Shown: positions 1 through 5,456 of the stretch, one piece after another
Position numbering within the stretch: position 1 is the stretch's first letter
Layout: each line of letters begins with the position of its first letter
NCBI GenBank assembly: GCA_943355185.1
Contig: CALREM010000003.1
Location: 1 to 9,329, forward strand
From: Candidatus Nomurabacteria bacterium
GTDB taxonomy: Bacteria > Patescibacteriota > Minisyncoccia > Phycocordibacterales > PALSA-1337
DNA: 9,329 nucleotides
Reading direction: 5' to 3'
Translations under genes and position numbers: made by a program
The notes under the pieces: generated by a model
The model's input: only the letters and a program-made list of their open reading frames with translations
Database searches by the model: none
What the model was told of the DNA's origin: nothing

Positions 1-296
1 CGCAATTTTGAAATATAACCACGAATACCTTCGACTTCATCGTAACTACTGGTGATCGGTCCGATGCAATGCACCCTTTCTCTGGGAATATTGCACATGT
101 CGAACACTCGTAATTTCAGGTCCCTTTCACGTTCCCAGGCACCTTCATATGCCGCTGAAAAGATGATGTGCTCAACCTCTCTATCATCGTAAAGGTGTAC
201 CGCGACAAAGACTGAAGTCTGGGTCATTTGCGTCAGTCTCGAAGCATCTGACTTCAAACAATAGGACGGAATAAAAGCGACCTGTATACCATTCAC
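1..296 (-). CDS. Partial gene, DUF218/YdcF-like protein (N-terminal part)
   Basis: An open minus-strand frame starts at a GTG (294-296) and runs off the left edge after 98 codons without a stop. AGAAAGG lies six bases upstream, a good ribosome binding site that fixes the GTG start; the nearby ATG in another frame stops after 12 codons. The layout resembles the DUF218/YdcF family: an opening beta strand (VAFIP, residues 6-10), a helix, a second strand ending in a small residue (EHIIFSAAY, 42-50), a charged helix rich in Glu/Arg (55-63), then a 'NIPRERVHCIG' strand (69-79) and an 'SSYDEVEGI' helix (83-91), like the family's 'gvp..~I..e..S.nT.en' region. Members are DUF218-fold proteins of mostly unknown biochemistry, some involved in envelope metabolism. 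The gene looks real from the RBS and open frame; the family call rests on pattern only and the C-terminal half is missing. Confidence 0.5.
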   Translation of the reverse strand, partial: MNGIQVAFIPSYCLKSDASRLTQMTQTSVFVAVHLYDDREVEHIIFSAAYEGAWERERDLKLRVFDMCNIPRERVHCIGPITSSYDEVEGIRGYISKL

Positions 297-342
297 TCGT
301 AACCTTTCTTATTTGTATGTCAATTTATTCGCAAAATGACAG

Positions 343-363
343 TGGTTTTACTACACAAAACCA
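343..363. repeat. Short inverted repeat upstream of the DUF218-like gene
   Basis: TGGTTTT and AAAACCA form 7-bp arms around a 7-nt loop, between the smc terminator and the GTG of the left-edge gene. There is no T-tract on either side, so it is not an intrinsic terminator. It could be an operator or 5' leader hairpin of the left-edge gene. I could not place a convincing -35/-10 pair here. Confidence 0.3.
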
Positions 364-376
364 TATCACAAATTTT

Positions 377-418
377 AATAAAAAGCAATCCCTAGGCCTA
401 CCCTAGAGTAGGCCTAGG
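377..418 (-). terminator. Intrinsic terminator of smc
   Basis: CCTAGGCCTAC (391-401) and GTAGGCCTAGG (408-418) form a perfect 11-bp stem with a 6-nt loop. On the minus strand it begins 8 nt after the smc stop codon and is followed by a T-rich stretch (GATTGCTTTTTATT). The stem is nearly self-repeating, since each arm contains the palindromes CCTAGG and AGGCCT. The T-tract is interrupted by GATTGC, so efficiency may be moderate. Confidence 0.75.
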
Positions 419-425
419 AAATATC

Positions 426-2702
426 CTACTTCGCCACCTGAACAGCGTCGTCAAATGCAATAGAAAGGAGTCTCGACGCGCTATCCGCACCGACAGTAAC
501 ACCGTATATCACTCCAGCACGAGACATGGTTTCGCGGTTATGGGTAATCAGAATAAGTTGAGAATGCTTTGAAAGACTCTCGATCATGTCACCATATTTT
601 TTGGAATTAGCCTCATCAAGTGCTGCATCGGTTTCATCAAGGATGATGAATGGCGGTGGATTAACCTGAGAAACCGCAAAGAGTAGCGCGATCGAGGTCA
701 GTGCTCTTTCGCCACCGGAAAGCATCATCAAACTTTTCACCTTTTTCTTTGGCAAACTCACACTAACTTCCAAACCTTCTGGTCCTTGCTCTTCCCCACC
801 CACAGAAACAGTATCGTATTCCGACATGCCGCCACTGGACGAAACACTTTCGCGCAACATGTCTCCCAAATCCTCTCCATCCGACTTCTTGCGACGACGC
901 GCCTCAGTTACCACCAATAGTTCCGCTTTGCCGCCACCAAACATCAGAGAGAAGAATTTCTGGAATTCGGAATTAATTTTTACAATACCACTTTTGAATT
1001 CCTGATCGAGACGCTTATCCAATTCTGAAATAAGGTTGAGTAGTTCCTTACGGGCAATCTCAAGATCAGTCAACTCACGCGCCAAAAATACATCACGCTC
1101 TTCAGTATCACGACATTCTTTGAGAACTTCATGACTACCACCTGCACCTGCGTCTTCCAAACGAATTTTTATTCTCTCAATCACATGACGACGCTCTTCT
1201 TGAGCCTGACGGTCAGAAAGAACTGATGTTATAGAATAATGAATCGCATCACGTCCTGCCATGATTCCCGCTTCGCCCAATTCTCTTTTGAATGCCTCCT
1301 CGATACGCACCAATGTTCCCTGCTGAGTTTGTAAGGCAGAAATGGTACTGCGCACTTCATTTTGTCGGGCAATAATCCGGAATACGTCTTTCTCTGCTTC
1401 ACGGTTAGTATCTTTTTCTTTTTCAATTGAATACTTGAGTTCCTGATACTGGCGAATAAGTTTCGATTCCTGTTCCGAAATGTCCGCATAGGCACGTTCA
1501 CGAGCTATCTTGTCCTGCCCAAGTCTAACCGCATCTGCCTCCACTTCACCAATAAGAGAGGACTGTGTATTACCCCGATGACGTGTCACAAAATTTCGCA
1601 ACGCAGACATAACTTCATTCCACATCATTTTGACATCATCGATGGCAGAAAAAGATTCCAGACTGGTAATCACTTCCTCAACATCTTTGAGGTAGACTGT
1701 TTTGAATTCATCACGCTTTTGCTTCTCAATCTCTTTTTCAATCACTCGCTTACCAGCGGCAATCTCCCCTTCGAGTCGTCCCAATTCGCGCATGATGGTG
1801 TCTTTTTGATCACGAGCAGAACTAATCTGTTTTTCCAAATCGAGAATCTCCTGACTCGTTTCATCCTGACCTTTGGAGGTGACCAAAATTTCTTTGGCCT
1901 GAATCAGCGCACCATCGAGTTCTACCATCTCTTTCTGCGGCCCAGCCAGCTCCTCGGCCAGACGCGCTTTCTCACTGCGAATATACCCGTCTTCCTGAGC
2001 AAAGTATTCTTGGTACAAGGTCACGAGTTCACGACGCATCAGATCGGCTTTCTCGATTTTCTCTACCTGTTTTTTAAGAAATTTAAGATGCGGTGCAATT
2101 TCACGACGTAGAGATTCCACCTGTTTCATATTCTCCTCAGTCTTTTCGAGTTTGCGAATACTTTCGAGTTTCTTCCATTGGTATATCTTGAGGCCGAGTG
2201 CATCCTCGATCATCTCACGACGTTCACGAATAGATGCAGAGAGGATACGATCAGCAGCACCTTGGGAAATTATATGGTGACCAGTTGCACCGATATGAGC
2301 ACCAGCCAAAAGCTCGGCAATATCCTTGAGACGAACTTGACTACCATTGAGGAGATATTCGTTGGTATTGTCACGATGAACAATACGTTCGAGTGTCACT
2401 TCTTCAAAGTCGATACTCGGAAAAATGCGACGAGAATTATCAAAAGTTAATTTCACACCGGCACGGTTTGCACGAAGTTCGAACGATTGTTTAATGCCAC
2501 CATTCCAAATCAGATCTTCACCGCGTTTGCCGCGAAGTGACTTGATCGACTGTTCACCGAGTACGAAACTAAACGCTTCAGCGACGTTTGATTTGCCCGA
2601 GCCATTAGGACCAACAATACCAGTAATAGGTGACGTAAAGTGAAGCGTTGCCTTTTTGGCGAACGACTTGAAACCAGTTATCTCCAATGACTTCAAATAC
2701 AT
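426..2702 (-). CDS. smc: SMC-family chromosome segregation ATPase, short form without canonical hinge
   Basis: SMC ATPases form long coiled-coil dimers that organise and segregate the chromosome, usually with ScpA/ScpB (not in this window). The N-terminus (MYLKSLEITGFKSFA) is the canonical SMC start. Walker A GPNGSGKS is at residues 31-38 and the Q-loop Gln at 147. The C-terminal head has LSGGER at 661-666, Walker B FIILDE ending at D689/E690, the D-loop ALDEAN at about 693-698 and the H-loop His721. The protein is 758 aa against roughly 1150-1200 for typical bacterial SMC. The region from about 170 to 575 is almost all charged coiled coil, broken near 340-384 by a short helical segment rather than a 150-200 residue hinge; no CxxC zinc hook is visible. 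Residues about 600-650 form a Ser/Gly/Glu-rich insert before the signature motif. There is no Shine-Dalgarno sequence, but an extended -10 sits directly before the ATG. Alternatives are an SbcC/Rad50- or RecN-like ATPase, but the head motifs favour SMC. Confidence 0.9.
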   Translation of the reverse strand: MYLKSLEITGFKSFAKKATLHFTSPITGIVGPNGSGKSNVAEAFSFVLGEQSIKSLRGKRGEDLIWNGGIKQSFELRANRAGVKLTFDNSRRIFPSIDFEEVTLERIVHRDNTNEYLLNGSQVRLKDIAELLAGAHIGATGHHIISQGAADRILSASIRERREMIEDALGLKIYQWKKLESIRKLEKTEENMKQVESLRREIAPHLKFLKKQVEKIEKADLMRRELVTLYQEYFAQEDGYIRSEKARLAEELAGPQKEMVELDGALIQAKEILVTSKGQDETSQEILDLEKQISSARDQKDTIMRELGRLEGEIAAGKRVIEKEIEKQKRDEFKTVYLKDVEEVITSLESFSAIDDVKMMWNEVMSALRNFVTRHRGNTQSSLIGEVEADAVRLGQDKIARERAYADISEQESKLIRQYQELKYSIEKEKDTNREAEKDVFRIIARQNEVRSTISALQTQQGTLVRIEEAFKRELGEAGIMAGRDAIHYSITSVLSDRQAQEERRHVIERIKIRLEDAGAGGSHEVLKECRDTEERDVFLARELTDLEIARKELLNLISELDKRLDQEFKSGIVKINSEFQKFFSLMFGGGKAELLVVTEARRRKKSDGEDLGDMLRESVSSSGGMSEYDTVSVGGEEQGPEGLEVSVSLPKKKVKSLMMLSGGERALTSIALLFAVSQVNPPPFIILDETDAALDEANSKKYGDMIESLSKHSQLILITHNRETMSRAGVIYGVTVGADSASRLLSIAFDDAVQVAK

Positions 2703-2708
2703 GGAGAC

Positions 2709-2717
2709 ATTTTAGCA
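2709..2717 (-). promoter_or_regulatory. Extended -10 promoter element of smc (probably leaderless mRNA)
   Basis: On the minus strand TGC-TAAAAT ends six bases before the smc ATG. A start about 7 nt after the -10 would fall on the ATG itself, and the intervening GTCTCC is not a ribosome binding site. The -35 position (2732-2737, ATCAAG) is poor, fitting reliance on the extended TG motif. The element lies just after the terminator of the preceding transcript, so smc needs a promoter here. Confidence 0.6.
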
Positions 2718-2741
2718 TATCGAGGTCCGACCTTGATATAA

Positions 2742-2783
2742 GAAAATAAAAAAAGTCCCGATGACCAAGAGGTATCGGGACTT
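2742..2783 (-). terminator. Strong intrinsic terminator between the small Cys-rich ORF and smc
   Basis: AAGTCCCGAT (2753-2762) pairs with ATCGGGACTT (2774-2783) in a perfect 10-bp stem with an 11-nt loop. On the minus strand it is followed at once by TTTTTTTATTTTC. It lies just after the stop of the 86-aa ORF and would end the rpmF-nusB-rnc transcript, separating it from smc. Confidence 0.9.
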
Positions 2784-2803
2784 GAAAAGTATACGAGCAA
2801 AAC

Positions 2804-3064
2804 TTACTGAATACATTCAAGCTGCTGATCCTGTTCAACTGCTTGCACCGCAGGATTGGAGATACACGTTGGGCAATGAGGGTTAATACAGAGACAGGGT
2901 ATCTTCCCAAACTGACAACGAGGTAATGTACTTGATGGAGAACTTCCATCGACCACTGATGCAGAGTGACCAGATGAGCCACTCATTCCAGGAATCACGG
3001 GTAGAGTAAACATAAGGAGAGTCGACCTTTTGTTTGGATTAAAGTTGAAAAAAGAACACTTCAT
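2804..3064 (-). CDS. Small Cys-rich hypothetical protein between rnc and smc
   Basis: I do not recognise this 86-aa protein. It fills the gap between the rnc stop and the strong terminator without overlapping either. A basic N-terminus (residues 1-13, ending NKR) precedes a short apolar stretch (14-26, containing LLMFTLPVIPG), a weak signal-peptide or anchor candidate. Then come a Ser/Gly-rich segment and a Cys cluster in the C-terminal third (C..F..PCLC, then CPTC). The cluster could bind a metal or form disulfides, but it matches no zinc-ribbon family I know. GGAG (3078-3081) is 13 nt upstream, longer than ideal, and an overlapping out-of-frame ATG at 3066-3068 is better spaced but encodes only nine residues. 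A TGC-TATAGT extended -10-like sequence also precedes the ATG. Position and terminator support a gene; composition does not prove one. Confidence 0.45.
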   Translation of the reverse strand: MKCSFFNFNPNKRSTLLMFTLPVIPGMSGSSGHSASVVDGSSPSSTLPRCQFGKIPCLCINPHCPTCISNPAVQAVEQDQQLECIQ

Positions 3065-3094
3065 TCATACTATAGCACTCCTCTCTATAAGTTA

Positions 3095-3796
3095 TCACCA
3101 CCCCTTCGCATCCAAAGCCTTCTCAGCCGCCTTTTGCTCTGCCTCCTGTTTGGAAGGGCCTGTACCCGTAGCAATCTGTACATCCCCGAGAAATACCCCG
3201 AGAGTGAACTGTTTGTCATGATCTGGGCCAACTTCTTTGAGGGTGCGATAACTAGGCGTAATACCAACTTTCTCTTGTGCCTTTTCCTGGAAACGACTCT
3301 TACCGTCGATCCAGGTTTTCTTTTTGACGATTTCCTCAATGTCGATGACGTGCAAAACTTTTTCTGAAATGAAATTCGCCGCAGTATTGTATCCACCATC
3401 GAGGTAGAGTGCACCGATGAGCGCCTCCATAGCATTTGCCAAAATAATAGAACGTGCACGACCAGTGTCCTTAGCTTCCCCTTTTGAAAGTAAAATAAAA
3501 TCATTGAGCTGCATACTTTCGGCAGCTTTGGTCAAACTGACCGTATTCACAATCGCCGAACGATAGGCTGTCAGTTCCCCTTCGGCCTTCTTTGGATATT
3601 TACGAAAAAGAAAACTGGTAACAACCAACTCCAAAACCGCATCTCCAAGAAACTCCAAACGTTCATTATGTTCAAAACCAGAACCTTTGTTTTCATTGAG
3701 ATACGAACGATGTGTACATGCGGCACGCAAAAGAGAGATATCTTTAAAGGATACGTTGATACGCTCAGCCAGTTGTTCGAAATTTTTAGGAATCAT
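3095..3796 (-). CDS. rnc: Ribonuclease III
   Basis: RNase III cleaves double-stranded RNA, including the rRNA precursor stems. The ATG at 3794-3796 is chosen because GGAGAGG lies 8-10 nt upstream; a GTG at 3814 would add six residues but overlaps the preceding gene and would place the Shine-Dalgarno sequence inside the ORF. The protein is then 233 aa, normal for the family. The signature ERLEFLGDAVLEL starts at residue 45 (catalytic-type E45, E48, D52). The second motif NAMEALIGALYLDGG (121-135) keeps E124, but Asn121 stands where E. coli and Aquifex have Asp. A double-stranded RNA-binding domain follows at about 160-230, ending in the typical 'GPSKQEAEQKAAEKAL' helix. The start codon is one base past the stop of the nusB fusion gene, so the two are translationally coupled. 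TGA is the stop. Confidence 0.95.
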   Translation of the reverse strand: MIPKNFEQLAERINVSFKDISLLRAACTHRSYLNENKGSGFEHNERLEFLGDAVLELVVTSFLFRKYPKKAEGELTAYRSAIVNTVSLTKAAESMQLNDFILLSKGEAKDTGRARSIILANAMEALIGALYLDGGYNTAANFISEKVLHVIDIEEIVKKKTWIDGKSRFQEKAQEKVGITPSYRTLKEVGPDHDKQFTLGVFLGDVQIATGTGPSKQEAEQKAAEKALDAKGW

Positions 3797-3797
3797 A

Positions 3798-4700
3798 TTA
3801 CTTTCCCTCTCCACTCAAGGTCGTGATTGCTTTGGTGACAATAGGCAAGATGTCATTATAAAAATTCAACTCAAGAATATCACCGAGCTTGAACCATTTT
3901 GCATCATCAAGACCCGGCTTTTGAGCCAAGGTTAATTTTTCAAAAGAGGAGCGTACGAGATAGTAATGAACTTGTTTGCGAATCTTGCCTAGCTCTGGAT
4001 CATTGGCGATGTATTCATTATTGCCCAAATCAGCTTCGATCTCGACATCAAGACCTATTTCTTCTTTTACTTTATTGATTGTCCCTTCACGTGGATCGAT
4101 ACCTTCGGGAATTTTTCCTTTTGAAAGAGTCCAGTGACCGAAAATATCGTGAACAAACGCCAACATGACATCGTCGCCGTCGCGAGCATAGACTACTGCG
4201 CCACCCAAGTGTTGAATTGGCATATGTTCGTATGGAACTTCGGTTCTCTTTTTCTTTGCCGAAAGAGCTTCTTTGCCTGGTTCACCGAGTTCTTTGTAGA
4301 CTGCCCCGAGTACTCCGTTTACAAAACGGCCACTCGTCTCCCCACCAAATGTCTTGGCAAGTTCGATCGCTTCGTTGATAGCTACTTTTGCAGGCACTTC
4401 ACCACGATCAGAGAATAAAAGTTCATACAGTCCTAGACGAAGGACGTTTCGATCGACTGGAGATATCTTGTCGATTGGCCATTCGGGAGCAGCCTGGGTA
4501 ATAATACCGTCGAGATCTTTTTTCTTGGCAACAATACCTTTGATGAGCTCTTCTATGAACGATGTATCTGTAAGACCAGGAGCAAATTCTTTGGCATTGC
4601 GGGTGATAACACTTTGAGCACCACCGTCTTGCTGACCACAAAAATCCCATTCAAAGAGTGACTGGAGGACGACTGAACGTGAAAGATGTCGATTTGCCAT
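3798..4700 (-). CDS. nusB: NusB antitermination factor fused to a Nudix-like domain
   Basis: Residues 1-140 are NusB, a helical RNA-binding factor of rRNA antitermination and ribosome assembly. The N-terminal 'SRSVVLQSLFEWDF', 'IDKISPVDRNVLRLGLYEL' (76-94), 'PAKVAINEAIELAKTFGGETSGRFVNGVLG' region (103-132) are family hallmarks. A Lys-rich linker (143-152) leads to a Nudix-like domain (about 160-300) with 'HLGGAVVY' and 'GHWTLSKGKIP' strands. Aligned to GX5EX7REUXEEXGU, the box at 195-217 keeps G195, E213, E214 and G216. It has Ile201 for the first Glu and Asn209-Lys210 for the Arg-Glu pair, so hydrolysis may be lost or altered. NusB alone is about 130-150 aa; 300 aa in one open frame, with no internal stop or ribosome binding site, shows a real fusion. 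No Shine-Dalgarno sequence is visible at the start. It lies between rpmF and rnc in what looks like one operon. Confidence 0.9.
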   Translation of the reverse strand: MANRHLSRSVVLQSLFEWDFCGQQDGGAQSVITRNAKEFAPGLTDTSFIEELIKGIVAKKKDLDGIITQAAPEWPIDKISPVDRNVLRLGLYELLFSDRGEVPAKVAINEAIELAKTFGGETSGRFVNGVLGAVYKELGEPGKEALSAKKKRTEVPYEHMPIQHLGGAVVYARDGDDVMLAFVHDIFGHWTLSKGKIPEGIDPREGTINKVKEEIGLDVEIEADLGNNEYIANDPELGKIRKQVHYYLVRSSFEKLTLAQKPGLDDAKWFKLGDILELNFYNDILPIVTKAITTLSGEGK

Positions 4701-4731
4701 TGGTTTAAAGAGCGATGTGCATGGGGCCTTT

Positions 4732-4756
4732 ATGATTCAAGATTCATGATTCAAGA
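4732..4756. repeat. Tandem 14-bp repeat between rpmF and nusB
   Basis: ATGATTCAAGATTC (4732-4745) is followed directly by ATGATTCAAGA (4746-4756), two copies of one unit. It lies in the 99-nt gap between rpmF and nusB. The minus-strand copies read TTGAATCAT, so each contains a possible -35-like TTGAAT, but I found no convincing -10. No terminator occurs in this gap, so rpmF transcription probably continues into nusB. Confidence 0.6.
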
Positions 4757-4799
4757 CTATTCTTAAACCCTCAATCTTACACCTTAGGTAGTACTACGA

Positions 4800-5021
4800 T
4801 TATGCTTTTGCAACAGCAGCTTTTTTCTTTGCTTTTGCAGCAGCTGCTACAGCAACGTCGATAACCTTGCGGCCGTTGTATGAACCACATTGCATACACA
4901 TTGCATGACTCTTGTGGAGTGCACCACAACTCTGACACTTTGAAACACGCACTGCGTCGAGCGCGTGATGTGAGCGTCTGTTATTTGTATGTGAGCGCGT
5001 TGAACGCATTCGGACTACCAT
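4800..5021 (-). CDS. rpmF: Ribosomal protein bL32
   Basis: bL32 is a small basic protein of the large ribosomal subunit. The 73-aa product begins with the family's basic N-terminus followed by 'NNRRSHHAL' (13-21). A zinc ribbon follows with the pairs CQSC (29-32) and CMQC (42-45) and the usual 'GSYNGR' after the second pair (46-51). The Ala/Lys-rich tail after residue 55 extends beyond the common 55-60 aa bL32. Alignment of the N-terminus to known bL32 supports the first ATG. No Shine-Dalgarno sequence precedes it; a good promoter lies 7 nt upstream, suggesting a leaderless mRNA. It heads the rpmF-nusB-rnc group. Confidence 0.93.
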   Translation of the reverse strand: MVVRMRSTRSHTNNRRSHHALDAVRVSKCQSCGALHKSHAMCMQCGSYNGRKVIDVAVAAAAKAKKKAAVAKA

Positions 5022-5028
5022 GGCGACA

Positions 5029-5056
5029 GTATTACATATAGAGATAAAATTGGCAA
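5029..5056 (-). promoter_or_regulatory. Promoter of rpmF (leaderless arrangement)
   Basis: On the minus strand TTGCCA (5051-5056) is separated by 16 bp from TAATAC (5029-5034). Only seven bases (TGTCGCC) lie between the -10 and the ATG, so transcription should start at or next to the start codon. It is divergent from and overlaps the region feeding the tRNA genes. Confidence 0.65.
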
Positions 5057-5063
5057 TATACTC

Positions 5064-5092
5064 TTGTATAAATGCAAAATCTCTGTTACATT
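5064..5092 (+). promoter_or_regulatory. Candidate promoter for the tRNA-Lys side transcript
   Basis: TTGTAT (5064-5069), a 17-bp spacer, then TACATT (5087-5092) preceded by TGT, an extended -10. The surrounding TGTTACATTTTCTG (5084-5097) is repeated exactly just before tRNA-Leu. Transcription would start near 5099 and read through the structured region into tRNA-Lys. Confidence 0.5.
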
Positions 5093-5111
5093 TTCTGGCA
5101 TACCGAAAGGT

Positions 5112-5124
5112 TTGTACTGTACAA
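5112..5124. repeat. TTGTAC-T-GTACAA palindrome
   Basis: A perfect 13-bp palindrome with a single central base, just downstream of the candidate start at about 5099. Its symmetry suggests a dimeric regulator's binding site, but one short palindrome can be chance. Confidence 0.3.
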
Positions 5125-5132
5125 GAAAAGGA

Positions 5133-5199
5133 TACTCCGAGTTATTCGAGCACTAACGTGCTTGCGCCCATACTTCGTGTGGGCGCGGCGCTCGGAGTA
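5133..5199 (+). ncRNA. Candidate branched structured RNA upstream of tRNA-Lys
   Basis: The transcript could fold into a three-way junction. The closing stem is TACTCCGAG (5133-5141) with CTCGGAGTA (5191-5199), 9 bp. The first arm is AGCAC/GTGCT around TAAC (5149-5162). The second arm is GCGCCCATAC/GTGTGGGCGC (5164-5186), 10 bp with one G-U and a UUC loop. The second arm copies the tRNA-Lys acceptor sequence found 71 nt downstream. It may be a small RNA, a leader that sets processing of the tRNA, or debris of a tRNA duplication. No family is recognised. Confidence 0.35.
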
Positions 5200-5224
5200 A
5201 ATAAATGAGCAAGCTCATTTATTT
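5199..5224. terminator. AT-rich hairpin before tRNA-Lys, possible weak terminator
   Basis: AAATAAATGAGC (5199-5210) and GCTCATTTATTT (5213-5224) are perfect complements; realistically 11 bp closing a CAAG loop. The 3' arm is U-rich but there is no clean U-tract after it (CTCCTC follows). It could act in either direction or serve as a processing hairpin between the branched RNA and tRNA-Lys. Confidence 0.4.
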
Positions 5225-5234
5225 CTCCTCGCTT

Positions 5235-5307
5235 GCGCCCATAGCTCAGTTGGTAGAGCAGATCCCTCTTAAGGATAAGGTCGTAGGTTCGATCCCTACT
5301 GGGCGCA
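5235..5307 (+). tRNA. tRNA-Lys (anticodon CTT)
   Basis: The cloverleaf has a 7-bp acceptor stem GCGCCCA/TGGGCGC, D arm GCTC..GAGC, anticodon loop CTCTTAA giving CTT, T arm GTAGG-TTCGATC-CCTAC and discriminator A. The first anticodon-stem pair is a G-A mismatch (G27-A43). CCA is not encoded (CACATA follows), so it must be added by a CCA-adding enzyme. Length is 73 nt. Confidence 0.95.
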
Positions 5308-5352
5308 CACATAGAAGTCGTGGATAGTGGTTAGGTAAAATAGACGTACCCA

Positions 5353-5361
5353 TGTTACATT
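5353..5361 (+). promoter_or_regulatory. Extended -10 element of tRNA-Leu
   Basis: TG-T-TACATT lies so that a start about 7-10 nt downstream falls just before the mature tRNA-Leu end at 5372. It is part of TGTTACATTTTCTG (5353-5366), identical to 5084-5097. No good -35 is visible at the expected place (AGGTAA), consistent with an extended -10 promoter. Confidence 0.45.
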
Positions 5362-5371
5362 TTCTGTACTT

Positions 5372-5453
5372 GCCGGGGTGGCGAAATTGGTAGACGCACG
5401 TGCCTTAGGAGCACGCGGAGTAATCCTTGGAGGTTCGAGTCCTCTCCCCGGCA
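5372..5453 (+). tRNA. tRNA-Leu (anticodon TAG)
   Basis: Acceptor stem GCCGGGG/CCCCGGC, anticodon stem CGTGC/GCACG with loop CTTAGGA giving TAG, a long class II variable arm (CGGAGTAATCCTT) and T arm GGAGG-TTCGAGT-CCTCT identify tRNA-Leu. Discriminator is A and CCA is not encoded (CCC follows). It reads CUA and probably other CUN codons. Length is 82 nt. Confidence 0.95.
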
Positions 5454-5456
5454 CCC

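Noticed and set aside
1578..2111. 177-aa plus-strand ORF inside smc
   Set aside because: It is antisense to the coiled-coil region of smc, is rich in Phe/His/Leu as expected from reverse reading of a charged coiled coil, and lacks a promoter.
2605..2982. 125-aa minus-strand ORF overlapping the start of smc and the Cys-rich ORF
   Set aside because: It reads straight through the strong terminator and the conserved smc N-terminus in another frame, and has no ribosome binding site or family pattern.
3797..3814. Upstream GTG start for RNase III at 3814
   Set aside because: It would overlap the end of the nusB fusion gene and consume the GGAGAGG sequence that is well spaced for the ATG at 3796.
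5020..5208. 62-aa plus-strand ORF in the rpmF-tRNA-Lys gap
   Set aside because: It starts within the rpmF start codon region and runs through promoters and the branched RNA fold; no ribosome binding site.
5133..5307. CRISPR array or tandem tRNA array
   Set aside because: Only two copies of a 13-bp sequence exist, explained by the tRNA-Lys acceptor; there are no regular spacers and no second tRNA body.
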